This document shows, in pieces, positions 1 through 9,800 of a stretch of 64,000 nucleotides of DNA (its first letter is position 1; each line of letters opens with the position of its first letter). This stretch comes from SIG454 sp045646365 (lineage in GTDB: Bacteria; Bacillota; Clostridia; Monoglobales; Monoglobaceae). A program made the position numbers and the translations under genes. The stretch covers positions 1 to 64,000 of the forward strand of contig JAZRKP010000075.1 of NCBI GenBank assembly GCA_045646365.1. Reading direction: 5' to 3'. The notes beneath the pieces are model-generated. The model ran no database searches. It saw only the letters and a program-made list of their open reading frames with translations, and was not told the DNA's origin.

Positions 1-2
1 TT

Positions 3-233
3 GTTAAAAAGATGGAAGAGCACGCACAAAACGGCAATGATTATTCCGGCAAATGTTATATCTGCCACTCTGACTGCATTGATGACGCAACGGAAGTTAA
101 GAACCTCATTAAAGAGAAGTTCCCCAACCTCAATGGAGACATTGAAATATACAGTATAGGTACTACAATCGGAAGCCATGCAGGTCCCGGAACCTGTGCC
201 GTTTTCTTCTGGGGTGACGAAAGAATAATTTAA
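3..233 (+). CDS. DegV family protein, C-terminal end (partial)
   Basis: The reading frame is open from the window edge, so only the last ~77 residues are present. They contain the typical DegV-family ending, a segment reading IGTTIGSHAGPGTCAVFFWG close to the C-terminus. DegV proteins bind a fatty acid and, as FakB, present it to the fatty acid kinase FakA. Paralogs are numerous in Firmicutes, so the specific ligand cannot be deduced. The stop is followed closely by the valS promoter, and no clear poly-T terminator is visible between the genes. Confidence 0.8.
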   Translation, partial: VKKMEEHAQNGNDYSGKCYICHSDCIDDATEVKNLIKEKFPNLNGDIEIYSIGTTIGSHAGPGTCAVFFWGDERII

Positions 234-246
234 TTGTAAAAAGTGC

Positions 247-275
247 TTGCACTAAAGAAAAATATGTGATAAAAT
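247..275 (+). promoter_or_regulatory. Probable valS promoter (extended -10)
   Basis: TTGCAC (247-252), a 17-nt spacer, then TAAAAT (270-275) preceded by TGA, an extended -10. The -35 is only a half match. Transcription would start near 282. Confidence 0.6.
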
Positions 276-276
276 G

Positions 277-305
277 TTAAGGTATGCTTATACGGCATAC
301 CTTAA
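277..305 (+). promoter_or_regulatory. Perfect 11-bp dyad at the valS start site
   Basis: TTAAGGTATGC (277-287) and its exact reverse complement (295-305) flank a 7-nt loop. The dyad overlaps the predicted transcription start and no T-run follows. It could be a repressor operator, a 5' stability hairpin or a weak end for the degV transcript. Confidence 0.45.
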
Positions 306-325
306 TGATTAACGAGTATTTTAAT

Positions 326-380
326 GTGGCAGAAGCGAAAATTAACCATTGAAAATCGTGGTTCAGATAACTTCTGTCAC
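326..380 (+). promoter_or_regulatory. Structured valS leader (nested hairpin)
   Basis: GTGGCAGAAG (326-335) pairs with CTTCTGTCAC (371-380), ten pairs with one G-U. Inside it AACCA (344-348) pairs with TGGTT (359-363). The structure ends 20 nt before the Shine-Dalgarno sequence. The T-box signature AGGGTGG..ACCGCG is absent, and the leader is too short for a canonical T-box. Confidence 0.4.
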
Positions 381-413
381 CCAACTTATGTTTAAAAGTC
401 AGGAGTGATTTCT

Positions 414-3041
414 GTGGCAAAAGAACTGCCAAAGACATACGACCCAAAACAGGTCGAAAAAAGAATTTATCAGGAATGGTGTGACAAGGGCTATTTCCAC
501 GCAGAGGTGGATAAAACAAAAAAGCCTTTTACCATTGTTATTCCTCCCCCAAACGTTACCGGACAGCTCCATATGGGACATGCCCTTGACGAAACATTCC
601 AGGATATTATTATCCGAACAAAGAGAATGCAGGGGTATGCGGCTCTTTGGGTGCCGGGAACTGACCATGCGGGTATTGCAACTCAGATTAAGGTTGAGGA
701 AAATCTCCGCAAAGAGGAAGGCTTAACCCGTTACGATTTGGGAAGAGAGAAATTTCTGGACCGTGTATGGGCTTGGAAAGAGCAGTACGGAAACCGTATC
801 ATAAGCCAGATTAAGAAGCTTGGTTGCTCCTGTGACTGGGAAAGAGAAAGATTTACTATGGACGAGGGCTGTTCCAAAGCCGTTCGTGAGGTTTTTGTTA
901 ATCTTTACGAAAAAGGTCTTATTTATCAGGGAACAAGAATTATCAACTGGTGTCCAAGCTGTATAACAGCTCTCTCTGATGCTGAGGTTGAATATGCTGA
1001 ACAGCCGGGTAATTTCTGGCACATTAAATATCCGTTTAGCGATGGCTCAGGCGAGGTTGTTATTGCGACAACAAGACCTGAAACACTTCTTGGTGATACT
1101 GCCGTTGCAGTTCATCCTGATGACGAAAGATATAAGGATAAGGTTGGAAAGACACTTATTCTCCCGCTTGTTGGCAGAGAAATTCCGCTTATTGCAGACG
1201 AATATGTTGATAAGGAATTTGGAACAGGATGCGTTAAGATTACTCCTGCTCACGACCCTAACGACTTTGAGGTTGGTAAGCGTCATGGTCTCGAAGAAAT
1301 CAGAATCTTAAATGATGATGCGACAGTCTCCAAAGAGGGCGGAAAGTACGCAGGTCTTGACAGATATGAAGCGAGAAAACAGCTTGTTGCTGACCTTGAG
1401 GAACAGGGATTCCTTGTTAAAATTGAAGAACATAATCACAATGTTGGTCAGTGTTACCGTTGCGGAACAACTGTTGAGCCGATAACATCAAAACAGTGGT
1501 TTGTTAAAATGGAGCCACTTGCAAAGGACGCTATCCGTGTTGTTGAGGAGAAGACAGTTGAGTTTATCCCTGACCGTTTCTCAAAAACATATATGCACTG
1601 GATGGAAAATGTTAAGGACTGGTGTATCTCCCGTCAGCTCTGGTGGGGACACAGAATCCCTGCTTTCTACTGTGAAGAGTGCGGTGAAACAACTGTTTCC
1701 AAAGAAGATATAACAACTTGTCCTAAGTGTGGTGGAAAGGTTAAGCAGGACGATGATGTGCTTGACACATGGTTCTCATCTGCTCTCTGGCCGTTCTCAA
1801 CGCTTGGCTGGCCAGAAAAAACTGCTGACCTTGATTATTTCTATCCTACATCCGTTTTGGTTACAGGATACGATATTATCTTCTTCTGGGTTGCAAGAAT
1901 GATTGTTTCAGGACTTGAACATTTGAATGAAGCACCGTTTAAACATATCTATATCCACGGTCTTGTTCGTGATAGCCAGGGAAGAAAGATGAGTAAGTCT
2001 TTAGGAAACGGTATTGACCCGCTTGAAATCGTTGAAAAATATGGTGCCGATGCGCTTAGATTTACCCTTGCAACAGGTAACTCACCAGGTAACGATATGC
2101 GTTTCTATATAGAAAGAGTTGAAGCGAGCCGTAACTTTGCAAATAAGATTTGGAATGCTTCAAGATTCGTTCTTATGAACCTTGATATTGAGGAGAATGT
2201 TCTTCCTGAAAGCGATAAGCTTTCCATTGAAGATAAGTGGATTTTGTCAAGATATAATAAGCTTGTTAAAGAGGTTACAGATAACCTTGAAAAATATGAA
2301 CTTGGTATTGCGGTTTCCAAGCTTTATGACTTTATCTGGGACGAGTTCTGTGACTGGTATATCGAACTTGTTAAGCCGAGATTCTTTGAAAAGGGCGAAA
2401 GCAATAAGACTGCACAGCAGGTTCTCACATATGTCCTTTCAAACACATTGAAGCTTCTCCACCCGTTTATGCCGTTTATAACAGAAGAAATCTGGCAGGC
2501 TCTTCCGCACGACGGCGAAAGCATTATGATTTCAGAGTTCCCTGTTTATAATGAGGTTCTTGACTTTGCTGATGCGGAAAAGGATATGACTGTTATTATG
2601 GAGGCTATAAAGGGCGTTCGTAATGTCAGAAATGAAATGAATGTTCCGCCGTCAAAGAAAACAAAACTCTATATCGTAACAGATGATGAAGCGGTTTACA
2701 GTCAGGGTAAAGTGTTCTTTGAAAAGCTTGCAAGTGCATCAGAGGCTATTGTCCAGAAGGATAAGAGCGGAATTTCCGATAACGCAGTTTCAGTTGTTGC
2801 TCAGGGAGCAGAATTGTTCCTGCCTGTTGATGAGCTTGTTGATAAGGAAAAAGAACTTGAAAGACTCAATAAGGAAAAGGCTAAGCTTGAGGGTGAAATC
2901 AAGCGTGTTGAGGGTAAACTTTCAAATAAAGGTTTCACAGACAAAGCTCCTGCAAATGTGGTAGAGGAAGAAAGACAGAAGGGCGAGAAGTATAAAGAAA
3001 TGCTTGAAAAAGTATTAAAAAGCATCGAAGGTCTTAAATAA
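414..3041 (+). CDS. valS: Valyl-tRNA synthetase
   Basis: Class I aminoacyl-tRNA synthetase that charges tRNA-Val with valine in the cytoplasm. The protein is 875 residues, normal for bacterial ValRS. It has the HIGH-type motif HMGH near residue 53 within PPPNVTGQLHMGHALDET, and KMSKS near residue 525. Between them lies a CP1 editing insertion carrying two Cys pairs. The C-terminus has a Lys/Glu-rich coiled-coil arm typical of ValRS. I chose GTG at 414 because AGGAG at 401-405 lies 8 nt upstream; the in-frame GTG at 405 would overlap that ribosome site. The gene has its own promoter and leader and converges on rpoC, with terminators between. Confidence 0.97.
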   Translation: MAKELPKTYDPKQVEKRIYQEWCDKGYFHAEVDKTKKPFTIVIPPPNVTGQLHMGHALDETFQDIIIRTKRMQGYAALWVPGTDHAGIATQIKVEENLRKEEGLTRYDLGREKFLDRVWAWKEQYGNRIISQIKKLGCSCDWERERFTMDEGCSKAVREVFVNLYEKGLIYQGTRIINWCPSCITALSDAEVEYAEQPGNFWHIKYPFSDGSGEVVIATTRPETLLGDTAVAVHPDDERYKDKVGKTLILPLVGREIPLIADEYVDKEFGTGCVKITPAHDPNDFEVGKRHGLEEIRILNDDATVSKEGGKYAGLDRYEARKQLVADLEEQGFLVKIEEHNHNVGQCYRCGTTVEPITSKQWFVKMEPLAKDAIRVVEEKTVEFIPDRFSKTYMHWMENVKDWCISRQLWWGHRIPAFYCEECGETTVSKEDITTCPKCGGKVKQDDDVLDTWFSSALWPFSTLGWPEKTADLDYFYPTSVLVTGYDIIFFWVARMIVSGLEHLNEAPFKHIYIHGLVRDSQGRKMSKSLGNGIDPLEIVEKYGADALRFTLATGNSPGNDMRFYIERVEASRNFANKIWNASRFVLMNLDIEENVLPESDKLSIEDKWILSRYNKLVKEVTDNLEKYELGIAVSKLYDFIWDEFCDWYIELVKPRFFEKGESNKTAQQVLTYVLSNTLKLLHPFMPFITEEIWQALPHDGESIMISEFPVYNEVLDFADAEKDMTVIMEAIKGVRNVRNEMNVPPSKKTKLYIVTDDEAVYSQGKVFFEKLASASEAIVQKDKSGISDNAVSVVAQGAELFLPVDELVDKEKELERLNKEKAKLEGEIKRVEGKLSNKGFTDKAPANVVEEERQKGEKYKEMLEKVLKSIEGLK

Positions 3042-3049
3042 AAAAGGCA

Positions 3050-3078
3050 AAAGGCAACCTTAGAGGTTGCCTTTTTTT
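3050..3078 (+). terminator. valS intrinsic terminator
   Basis: GGCAACC (3053-3059) pairs with GGTTGCC (3065-3071) across a 5-nt loop and is followed by seven T; flanking A and T residues extend the stem. Confidence 0.9.
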
Positions 3079-3082
3079 ACAC

Positions 3083-3114
3083 AAAAAACGGATGTGCATT
3101 GCACATCCGTTTTA
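3083..3114 (-). terminator. rpoC intrinsic terminator (probably bidirectional)
   Basis: CGGATGTGC (3089-3097) pairs with GCACATCCG (3101-3109). On the minus strand the stem is followed by six T (3083-3088), and on the plus strand by four T. Confidence 0.85.
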
Positions 3115-3122
3115 ATTTTGCA

Positions 3123-6100
3123 TTACTCTTCGGAAAGGGCAGAAGCGATTTCTTCGTTCTCGTTTGCCTGAACATAGATTCCGCTGTATTCCGGCATACC
3201 TGTTCCGGCAGGAACAAGCTTACCGATAATAACATTTTCTTTAAGACCGATAAGTGGGTCTTTCTTTCCTTTGATTGCTGCGTCTGTAAGAACTCTTGTT
3301 GTTTCCTGGAAGGAAGCAGCAGAGAGGAAGGAGTCAGTCGCGAGAGCGGCTTTAGTGATACCCATTAAGACATCGCTTGCAACAGCCTTTTCGAGGCCCT
3401 GAGCTTCCATCTTCATATTTTCTCTTTCGAGCTCGTATCTGTCGATTAACGCGCCTGTTAAGAATTCTGTATTACCTGCGGATTCGATTCTCACCTTACG
3501 CATCATCTGTCTAACGATAACTTCGATATGCTTATCGTTAATATCAACACCCTGGAGACGGTAAACCTTCTGAACTTCCTTAATGAGGTAGTCATGAACG
3601 GCTGTGTAGCCCTTGATTGCCATAATATCCTGTGGATATACGCTACCTTCTGTGAGTTCGTCACCAGGTTCAACCATCTGACCATCAGTAACCTTAATTC
3701 TTGAGCCGTAAGGGATAAGGTATGTTGCAGAGTTGCCTGTTTCGTCGTCAAGAACGATAACTTCACGCTTCTTCTTAGAATCGCTAATCTGAATTCTACC
3801 GCCGATTTCAGCAATAATTGCAAGACCCTTTGGTTTTCTTGCTTCAAACAATTCCTCAACACGGGGGAGACCCTGTGTGATATCGTCGCCCGACGCAACA
3901 CCGCCGGCGTGGAATGTTCTCATTGTAAGCTGTGTACCAGGTTCACCGATTGACTGAGCGGCGATAATACCAACAGCTTCACCGGCATCAACAATATCAC
4001 CACTTGCAAGGTTGAATCCGTAACACTTAGCACAAACGCCAACCTTACTGCGACACTTGAGGACACTGCGGATTTTAACTTCAGTAATACCTGCTTTTTC
4101 AATCTTCTTAGCAAGGTCTGCATTGATTGTTTCGTTTTCAGCAGCCAGAACTTCGCCTGTCTGTGGGTCAACAACTGTTTCGGCAACAGTTCTGCCCTCT
4201 AAACGGTCGCAAAGCGGTTCAATCATTTCCTTGCCTTCTGTTATAGCAGTTGCAACGATATAATCTCTTGTTCCACAATCCTTTTCACGAACGATAACTT
4301 CCTGAGATACATCAACAAGACGACGGGTAAGGTAACCGGAGTCGGCTGTTCTGAGCGCTGTATCGGTAAGACCTTTACGAGCACCGTGAGTTGAGATAAA
4401 GTATTCAAGAACTGTAAGACCTTCACGGAAGTTAGCTCTGATTGGGATTTCCACAGGACGACCGGATGTATCAGCCATAAGACCACGCATAGCGGCAAGC
4501 TGACGAATCTGGTTAACACTACCACGGGCACCGGAGTTAGCCATCATAAAGATTGGGTTAAGCTCGTCAAGGTTTTCCATCATAGCGTCTGTAACCATAC
4601 CAGAAGCACTGTTCCAAACATCAATAACTTTATTATATCTTTCTTCGTCAGTAAAGAGACCACGACGGAACTGCTTGTCAATCTTATCAACTCGCTTCTG
4701 AGCACAATCCTCATAAACAAGCTCATATCCGTCAGCTTCAAGGGCTTTCTTCTCTTCGTCTGTAAGAGCGTCAACCTTATAAACTGCCTTATTACCCTTT
4801 ACATAGCGGGCAAACTGACCTGCTTCACAGTTAAGCTTTTCAGCTTCTTCCTGAGTATAACCATTCAAGATATAGTGCTTAGCTTCTGGAATGATAATAT
4901 CATCAACGCTGACAGTGATAGCACCTCTTGTAGAATATTTAAAGCCCATAGCCTTAACATTGTCAAGGAGAGTAGCAGTTTCTGTAATACCATGGATTTT
5001 AATGCTTCTGTCAATAATTTGACCAAGCTTTTTCTTATCAACCTTAAATGTAACTTCAAGGTCTAAAGCGTTCTCTTCGTTTGTTCTGTCAACAAAGCCT
5101 AAATCCTGAGGGATTTTGCTATTGAATATAAGCTGACCAACAGTAGCATCTGTAAGCTTTGTGATTTCTTTATCGCCGAACATTCCTGTTCTTCTAACCT
5201 TTATAGGAGCGTGGAGACCAACGGCACCGTTCTGGTAAGCCATAAGAGCTTCCTCTTCGGACTTGAATGCCTTGCCTGTTCCCTCTTCACCGTCTATTGT
5301 AATAGTCAGGTAGTAACTTCCGAGAACCATATCCTGAGTAGGAACAGTAACAGGTTTACCATCCTGAGGCTTTAAGAGGTTGTTAGCGGAGAGCATCAAG
5401 AATCTTGCTTCTGCCTGAGCCTCAGCGGAAAGAGGAAGATGGACAGCCATCTGGTCACCGTCGAAGTCGGCGTTAAACGCGGTACAAACCAACGGATGAA
5501 GCTTAAGCGCTTTACCTTCAACAAGGACAGGCTCGAACGCCTGGATACCAAGTCTGTGAAGTGTGGGGGCACGGTTTAAGAGTACCGGATGTTCACCGAT
5601 AACCTCTTCTAAAACATCCCAAACTTCGGGGCGAACACGCTCAACCATTCTCTTAGCTGATTTAATGTTATGTGCAAGTCCGTCCTTAACAAGCTTTTTC
5701 ATAACGAAAGGCTTGAAAAGTTCAAGAGCCATTTTCTTAGGGAGACCGCACTGGTAAATCTTAAGTTCAGGACCAACAACGATAACCGAACGACCAGAAT
5801 AGTCAACACGCTTACCGAGGAGGTTCTGACGGAAACGACCCTGCTTACCTTTAAGGAAGTCAGAAAGGGATTTGAGCGCTCTGTTTCCTGGACCTGTAAC
5901 AGGTCTGCCACGACGGCCGTTGTCGATAGGGGCGTCAACAGCTTCCTGGAGCATTCTCTTTTCATTTCTGATAATAATTTCAGGAGCGTTTAAGTCAATT
6001 AACTTCTTAAGACGGTTATTTCTGTTGATAACTCGTCTGTATAAATCGTTAATGTCAGATGTTGCAAATCTACCACCGTCAAGCTGAACCATAGGTCTGA

Positions 6101-6815
6101 TATCAGGAGGAAGAACAGGAACAACTGTCATAACCATCCATTCAGGTTTATTCCCTGACATTCTGAAGGCTTCAACAACTTCAAGTCGTCTGATAGTTTT
6201 ACTCTTTTTCTGACCTTTAGCGCCTTCTAAATCTTCTTTAAGCTCTTCATAGAGAGCATCAAGGTCAATAGCCTGAAGCATTTCAAGAATAGCTTCAGCA
6301 CCCATTCCGGCTTTGAATGAGCCTTCACCATATTTCTCGATTGCTTCATGGTAATCCTTTTCGTTAAGAACCTGATGGGGCATAAGGTCAGTTCTGCCCG
6401 GGTCGATAACGACATATTCTGCAAAGTAGAGAACTTTTTCAAGAACTCTTGGGGAAATATCAAGGATAAGTCCCATACGGCTTGGAATACCCTTAAAGTA
6501 CCAAATATGGGAAACAGGAGCAGCAAGCTCAATATGACCCATTCTTTCGCGTCTTACCTTTGCACGGGTAACTTCAACACCGCAGCGGTCACAAACAACG
6601 CCCTTATAACGGACTCTCTTGTATTTACCGCAGTGACATTCCCAATCCTTTGTAGGTCCGAAAATACGCTCACAGAAGAGACCGTCTTTTTCGGGTTTTA
6701 AGGTTCTGTAATTTATAGTTTCAGGCTTTTTAACTTCGCCTCTTGACCATTCTCTGATTTTTTCGGGAGATGCAAGACCAATTTGCATCGCTTCGAAATT
6801 TTGATATTCACTCAT
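3123..6815 (-). CDS. rpoC: DNA-directed RNA polymerase subunit beta'
   Basis: Largest subunit of RNA polymerase. It contains the absolutely conserved catalytic magnesium motif NADFDGDQMAVH. The N-terminal zinc finger (Cys at about 60, 62, 75, 78) reads CHCGKYK..CDRCG, and the second zinc site lies in the CRSKVGVCAKCYG region. It ends with a short acidic tail. About 1230 residues matches Firmicute RpoC. The start is uncertain: ATG at 6815 gives the usual MSEYQNFEAM opening, while an in-frame GTG at 6824 would add three residues; neither has a strong ribosome site. It lies downstream of rpoB in one operon, and a 6-bp hairpin (6860-6879) sits in the intercistronic gap. Confidence 0.98.
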   Translation of the reverse strand: MSEYQNFEAMQIGLASPEKIREWSRGEVKKPETINYRTLKPEKDGLFCERIFGPTKDWECHCGKYKRVRYKGVVCDRCGVEVTRAKVRRERMGHIELAAPVSHIWYFKGIPSRMGLILDISPRVLEKVLYFAEYVVIDPGRTDLMPHQVLNEKDYHEAIEKYGEGSFKAGMGAEAILEMLQAIDLDALYEELKEDLEGAKGQKKSKTIRRLEVVEAFRMSGNKPEWMVMTVVPVLPPDIRPMVQLDGGRFATSDINDLYRRVINRNNRLKKLIDLNAPEIIIRNEKRMLQEAVDAPIDNGRRGRPVTGPGNRALKSLSDFLKGKQGRFRQNLLGKRVDYSGRSVIVVGPELKIYQCGLPKKMALELFKPFVMKKLVKDGLAHNIKSAKRMVERVRPEVWDVLEEVIGEHPVLLNRAPTLHRLGIQAFEPVLVEGKALKLHPLVCTAFNADFDGDQMAVHLPLSAEAQAEARFLMLSANNLLKPQDGKPVTVPTQDMVLGSYYLTITIDGEEGTGKAFKSEEEALMAYQNGAVGLHAPIKVRRTGMFGDKEITKLTDATVGQLIFNSKIPQDLGFVDRTNEENALDLEVTFKVDKKKLGQIIDRSIKIHGITETATLLDNVKAMGFKYSTRGAITVSVDDIIIPEAKHYILNGYTQEEAEKLNCEAGQFARYVKGNKAVYKVDALTDEEKKALEADGYELVYEDCAQKRVDKIDKQFRRGLFTDEERYNKVIDVWNSASGMVTDAMMENLDELNPIFMMANSGARGSVNQIRQLAAMRGLMADTSGRPVEIPIRANFREGLTVLEYFISTHGARKGLTDTALRTADSGYLTRRLVDVSQEVIVREKDCGTRDYIVATAITEGKEMIEPLCDRLEGRTVAETVVDPQTGEVLAAENETINADLAKKIEKAGITEVKIRSVLKCRSKVGVCAKCYGFNLASGDIVDAGEAVGIIAAQSIGEPGTQLTMRTFHAGGVASGDDITQGLPRVEELFEARKPKGLAIIAEIGGRIQISDSKKKREVIVLDDETGNSATYLIPYGSRIKVTDGQMVEPGDELTEGSVYPQDIMAIKGYTAVHDYLIKEVQKVYRLQGVDINDKHIEVIVRQMMRKVRIESAGNTEFLTGALIDRYELERENMKMEAQGLEKAVASDVLMGITKAALATDSFLSAASFQETTRVLTDAAIKGKKDPLIGLKENVIIGKLVPAGTGMPEYSGIYVQANENEEIASALSEE

Positions 6816-6899
6816 AACGAACACTCGACTTTCTGCTCACAATATTTTTTCGGAAATCCCTCTGCTGTGAGCGGCAGAGAGCCGACATAAAAGGTTTGA

Positions 6900-9800
6900 T
6901 TAAATTTCGTCATCCTCAATGTCGCCGTCTAATTCCTCTTCACCCAATGCTTCAACCGAAAGGAAATCGGCTTCGATTTCTTCGGCATCAAAATCAGGTT
7001 CGTTAAAATCATCGTATTCATCATCGTCGAGAATACTGTCTTCGTCAAGGTCGTCATCGTCTTCATTGAGAGTGAACGCACCCTTGTTTTCACCGTCGAC
7101 ATCATCCTCAACCTTTTCAAGGTCTGTGATGATTGGCATATCGTCATCATCTTCATCTGAAAGCTCTTTCAGAATAACTTCGTCGCCGTTACCGTCAAGA
7201 ACCTTAACATCAAGAGCAAGACCCTGAAGTTCCTTGATAAGAACCTTAAAGGATTCAGGAACACCTGCTTTTGGAATGTTTTCACCCTTAACAATAGCTT
7301 CGTATGTTTTAACTCTTCCCACAACATCGTCAGACTTAACTGTCAGGATTTCCTGAAGTGTGTAAGCTGCACCATATGCTTCAAGAGCCCAAACTTCCAT
7401 TTCACCGAATCTCTGTCCACCGAACTGAGCTTTACCACCAAGTGGCTGCTGAGTAACGAGGGAGTAAGGTCCTGTACTACGGGCGTGAATCTTATCGTCA
7501 ACCAAGTGAGCAAGTTTTAAGATATGCATATATCCAACCGTAACACGGTTATCAAACGCCTCACCTGTTCTACCGTCATAAAGAACTGTTTTACCATCTT
7601 TGTCATAGCCTGCCTGAACGAGAGCCTCAGCGATGTCCGCTTCGTTTGCACCGTCAAATACAGGTGTTGCAACCTTCCAGCCAAGCTTTTTAGCGGCATA
7701 ACCTAAGTGAACCTCAAGAACCTGACCGATGTTCATACGGGAAGGTACGCCCAGAGGGTTAAGAACAATCTGGAGCGGTGTTCCGTCCGGAAGGAATGGC
7801 ATATCCTCTTCAGGAAGGATTCTTGAAATAACACCCTTGTTACCGTGACGACCAGCCATCTTATCGCCGACAGAAATCTTTCTCTTCTGAGCGATGTAAC
7901 ATCTTACAATCTGGTTAACTCCCGGTGGAAGTTCGTCGCCGTTTTCTCTTGTGAACACTTTAACATCAACAATGATACCATATTCACCGTGAGGAACACG
8001 GAGAGATGTGTCACGGACTTCTCTTGCTTTTTCACCGAAGATAGCACGAAGGAGTCTTTCCTCAGAGCTTAAATCGGTTTCACCTTTTGGTGTAACCTTA
8101 CCAACAAGAATATCACCGCTTTCAACCTCAGCACCGATACGGATAATTCCGCGTTCGTCAAGGTCACGGAGAGCATCTTCACCAACATTTGGAATATCTC
8201 TTGTGATTTCTTCCGGTCCGAGCTTTGTATCTCTTGATTCAAGCTCGTATTCTTCGATATGAATAGAGGTTAAGATATCCTCTTTAACAAGTCTTTCGTT
8301 AATAAGCATAGCATCCTCGTAGTTATAACCTTCCCAGGTCATAAATCCGATAAGGATGTTACGGCCAAGACCGATTTCGCCGTCCTTTGTTGAAGGACCG
8401 TCAGCGATAATGTCGCCGGCTTCAACTCTTTCACCCTTAACAACGATAGGACGCTGGTTGATACACATACCCTGGTTGGAACGGGTGAACTTAATAAGCT
8501 TATACTTATCAGTTTCGCCGGAATCTGTCTTGATTTCAATGTGAGTTGCAGAAACTTTTGTAACAGTACCTGCGTTCTTTGCGAGAACACAAACACCGGA
8601 GTCTCTTGCAGCTTTATATTCCATACCTGTACCGATAATCGGAGATTCAGGAATTAAAAGCGGAACAGCCTGACGCTGCATGTTAGAACCCATGAGAGCA
8701 CGGTTAGCATCGTCGTTTTCAAGGAACGGAATCATTGCTGTCGCAATAGATGTAACCTGTCTTGGAGATACATCCATGTAGTCAACACGGCAATTTCCGG
8801 GCTGAGCTGGAACTTCAAGGAACTGGTCCTTATATCTTGTAACAACCTTTGATGATAAGAATTCACCGTTTTCGCCAAGCTCTTCGTTTGCCTGAGCAAT
8901 GTAAAATCCTTCTTCAGTATCAGCTGTCATATATTCAACTTCGTCAGTAACAATACCCTTTTCCTTGTCAACCTTACGATAAGGCGCTTCGATGAAGCCA
9001 TATTCATTAACCTTTGCAAATCCACTGAGGGAGTTGATAAGACCAATGTTCGGACCTTCAGGTGTTTCGATAGGACACATACGGCCGTAGTGAGAATGGT
9101 GAACATCTCGAACTTCGAAGCCTGCTCTGTCTCTTGACAGACCGCCAGGACCGAGGGCGGAGAGTCTTCTCTTATGAGTAAGCTCGCCGAGGGGGTTAAT
9201 CTGGTCCATAAACTGCGAAAGCTGTGATGAACCAAAGAACTCTTTAACTGCAGATGTAACAGGTCTTATATTGATAAGTGTCTGCGGAGTAATGGAGTCT
9301 AAATCCTGTGTTGTCATTCGTTCTCTGACAACTCTTTCCATTCTCGCAAGACCGATTCTGAACTGATTCTGTAAGAGTTCGCCAACAGATCTTAAACGAC
9401 GGTTACCAAGGTGGTCAATATCGTCTGTGTGTCCAACTTCGTTGGCAACATTACACATATAAGAGATGGAAGCAACGATATCGTCGATTGTAATATGGCT
9501 TGGAACAAGCTCATAACGGCGTGCTTCGATTTCCTTTTTGAACTCATCAGAGTTAACATCAGGATACTGAGCGAGAATTTCGTTAAGAACAGAAACTCTT
9601 ACCTTTTCCTTGATACCGTAATCTCTCGGATTGTAATCAACGATACTCTTAAGGTCAACCATATTGTTTGAAATAACCTTTGTGGTCTTTCCTTCGTCGT
9701 CGATTTTAATGTTAATTGTGTTAATCCACTCTTTTTCAAGAGCAGCAGCAATGTCTTTTGTAATCATTTCGCCTTCTGTAACAAGGATTTCACCTGTCTT

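Noticed and set aside
240..413. T-box riboswitch before valS
   Set aside because: The leader is only about 130 nt and the conserved AGGGTGG..ACCGCG block is absent.
6919..7227. Ser-rich ORF opposite the rpoB acidic tail
   Set aside because: It is the antisense of Asp/Glu codons (GAT/GAA give Ser-rich complement), with no ribosome site; a shadow frame.
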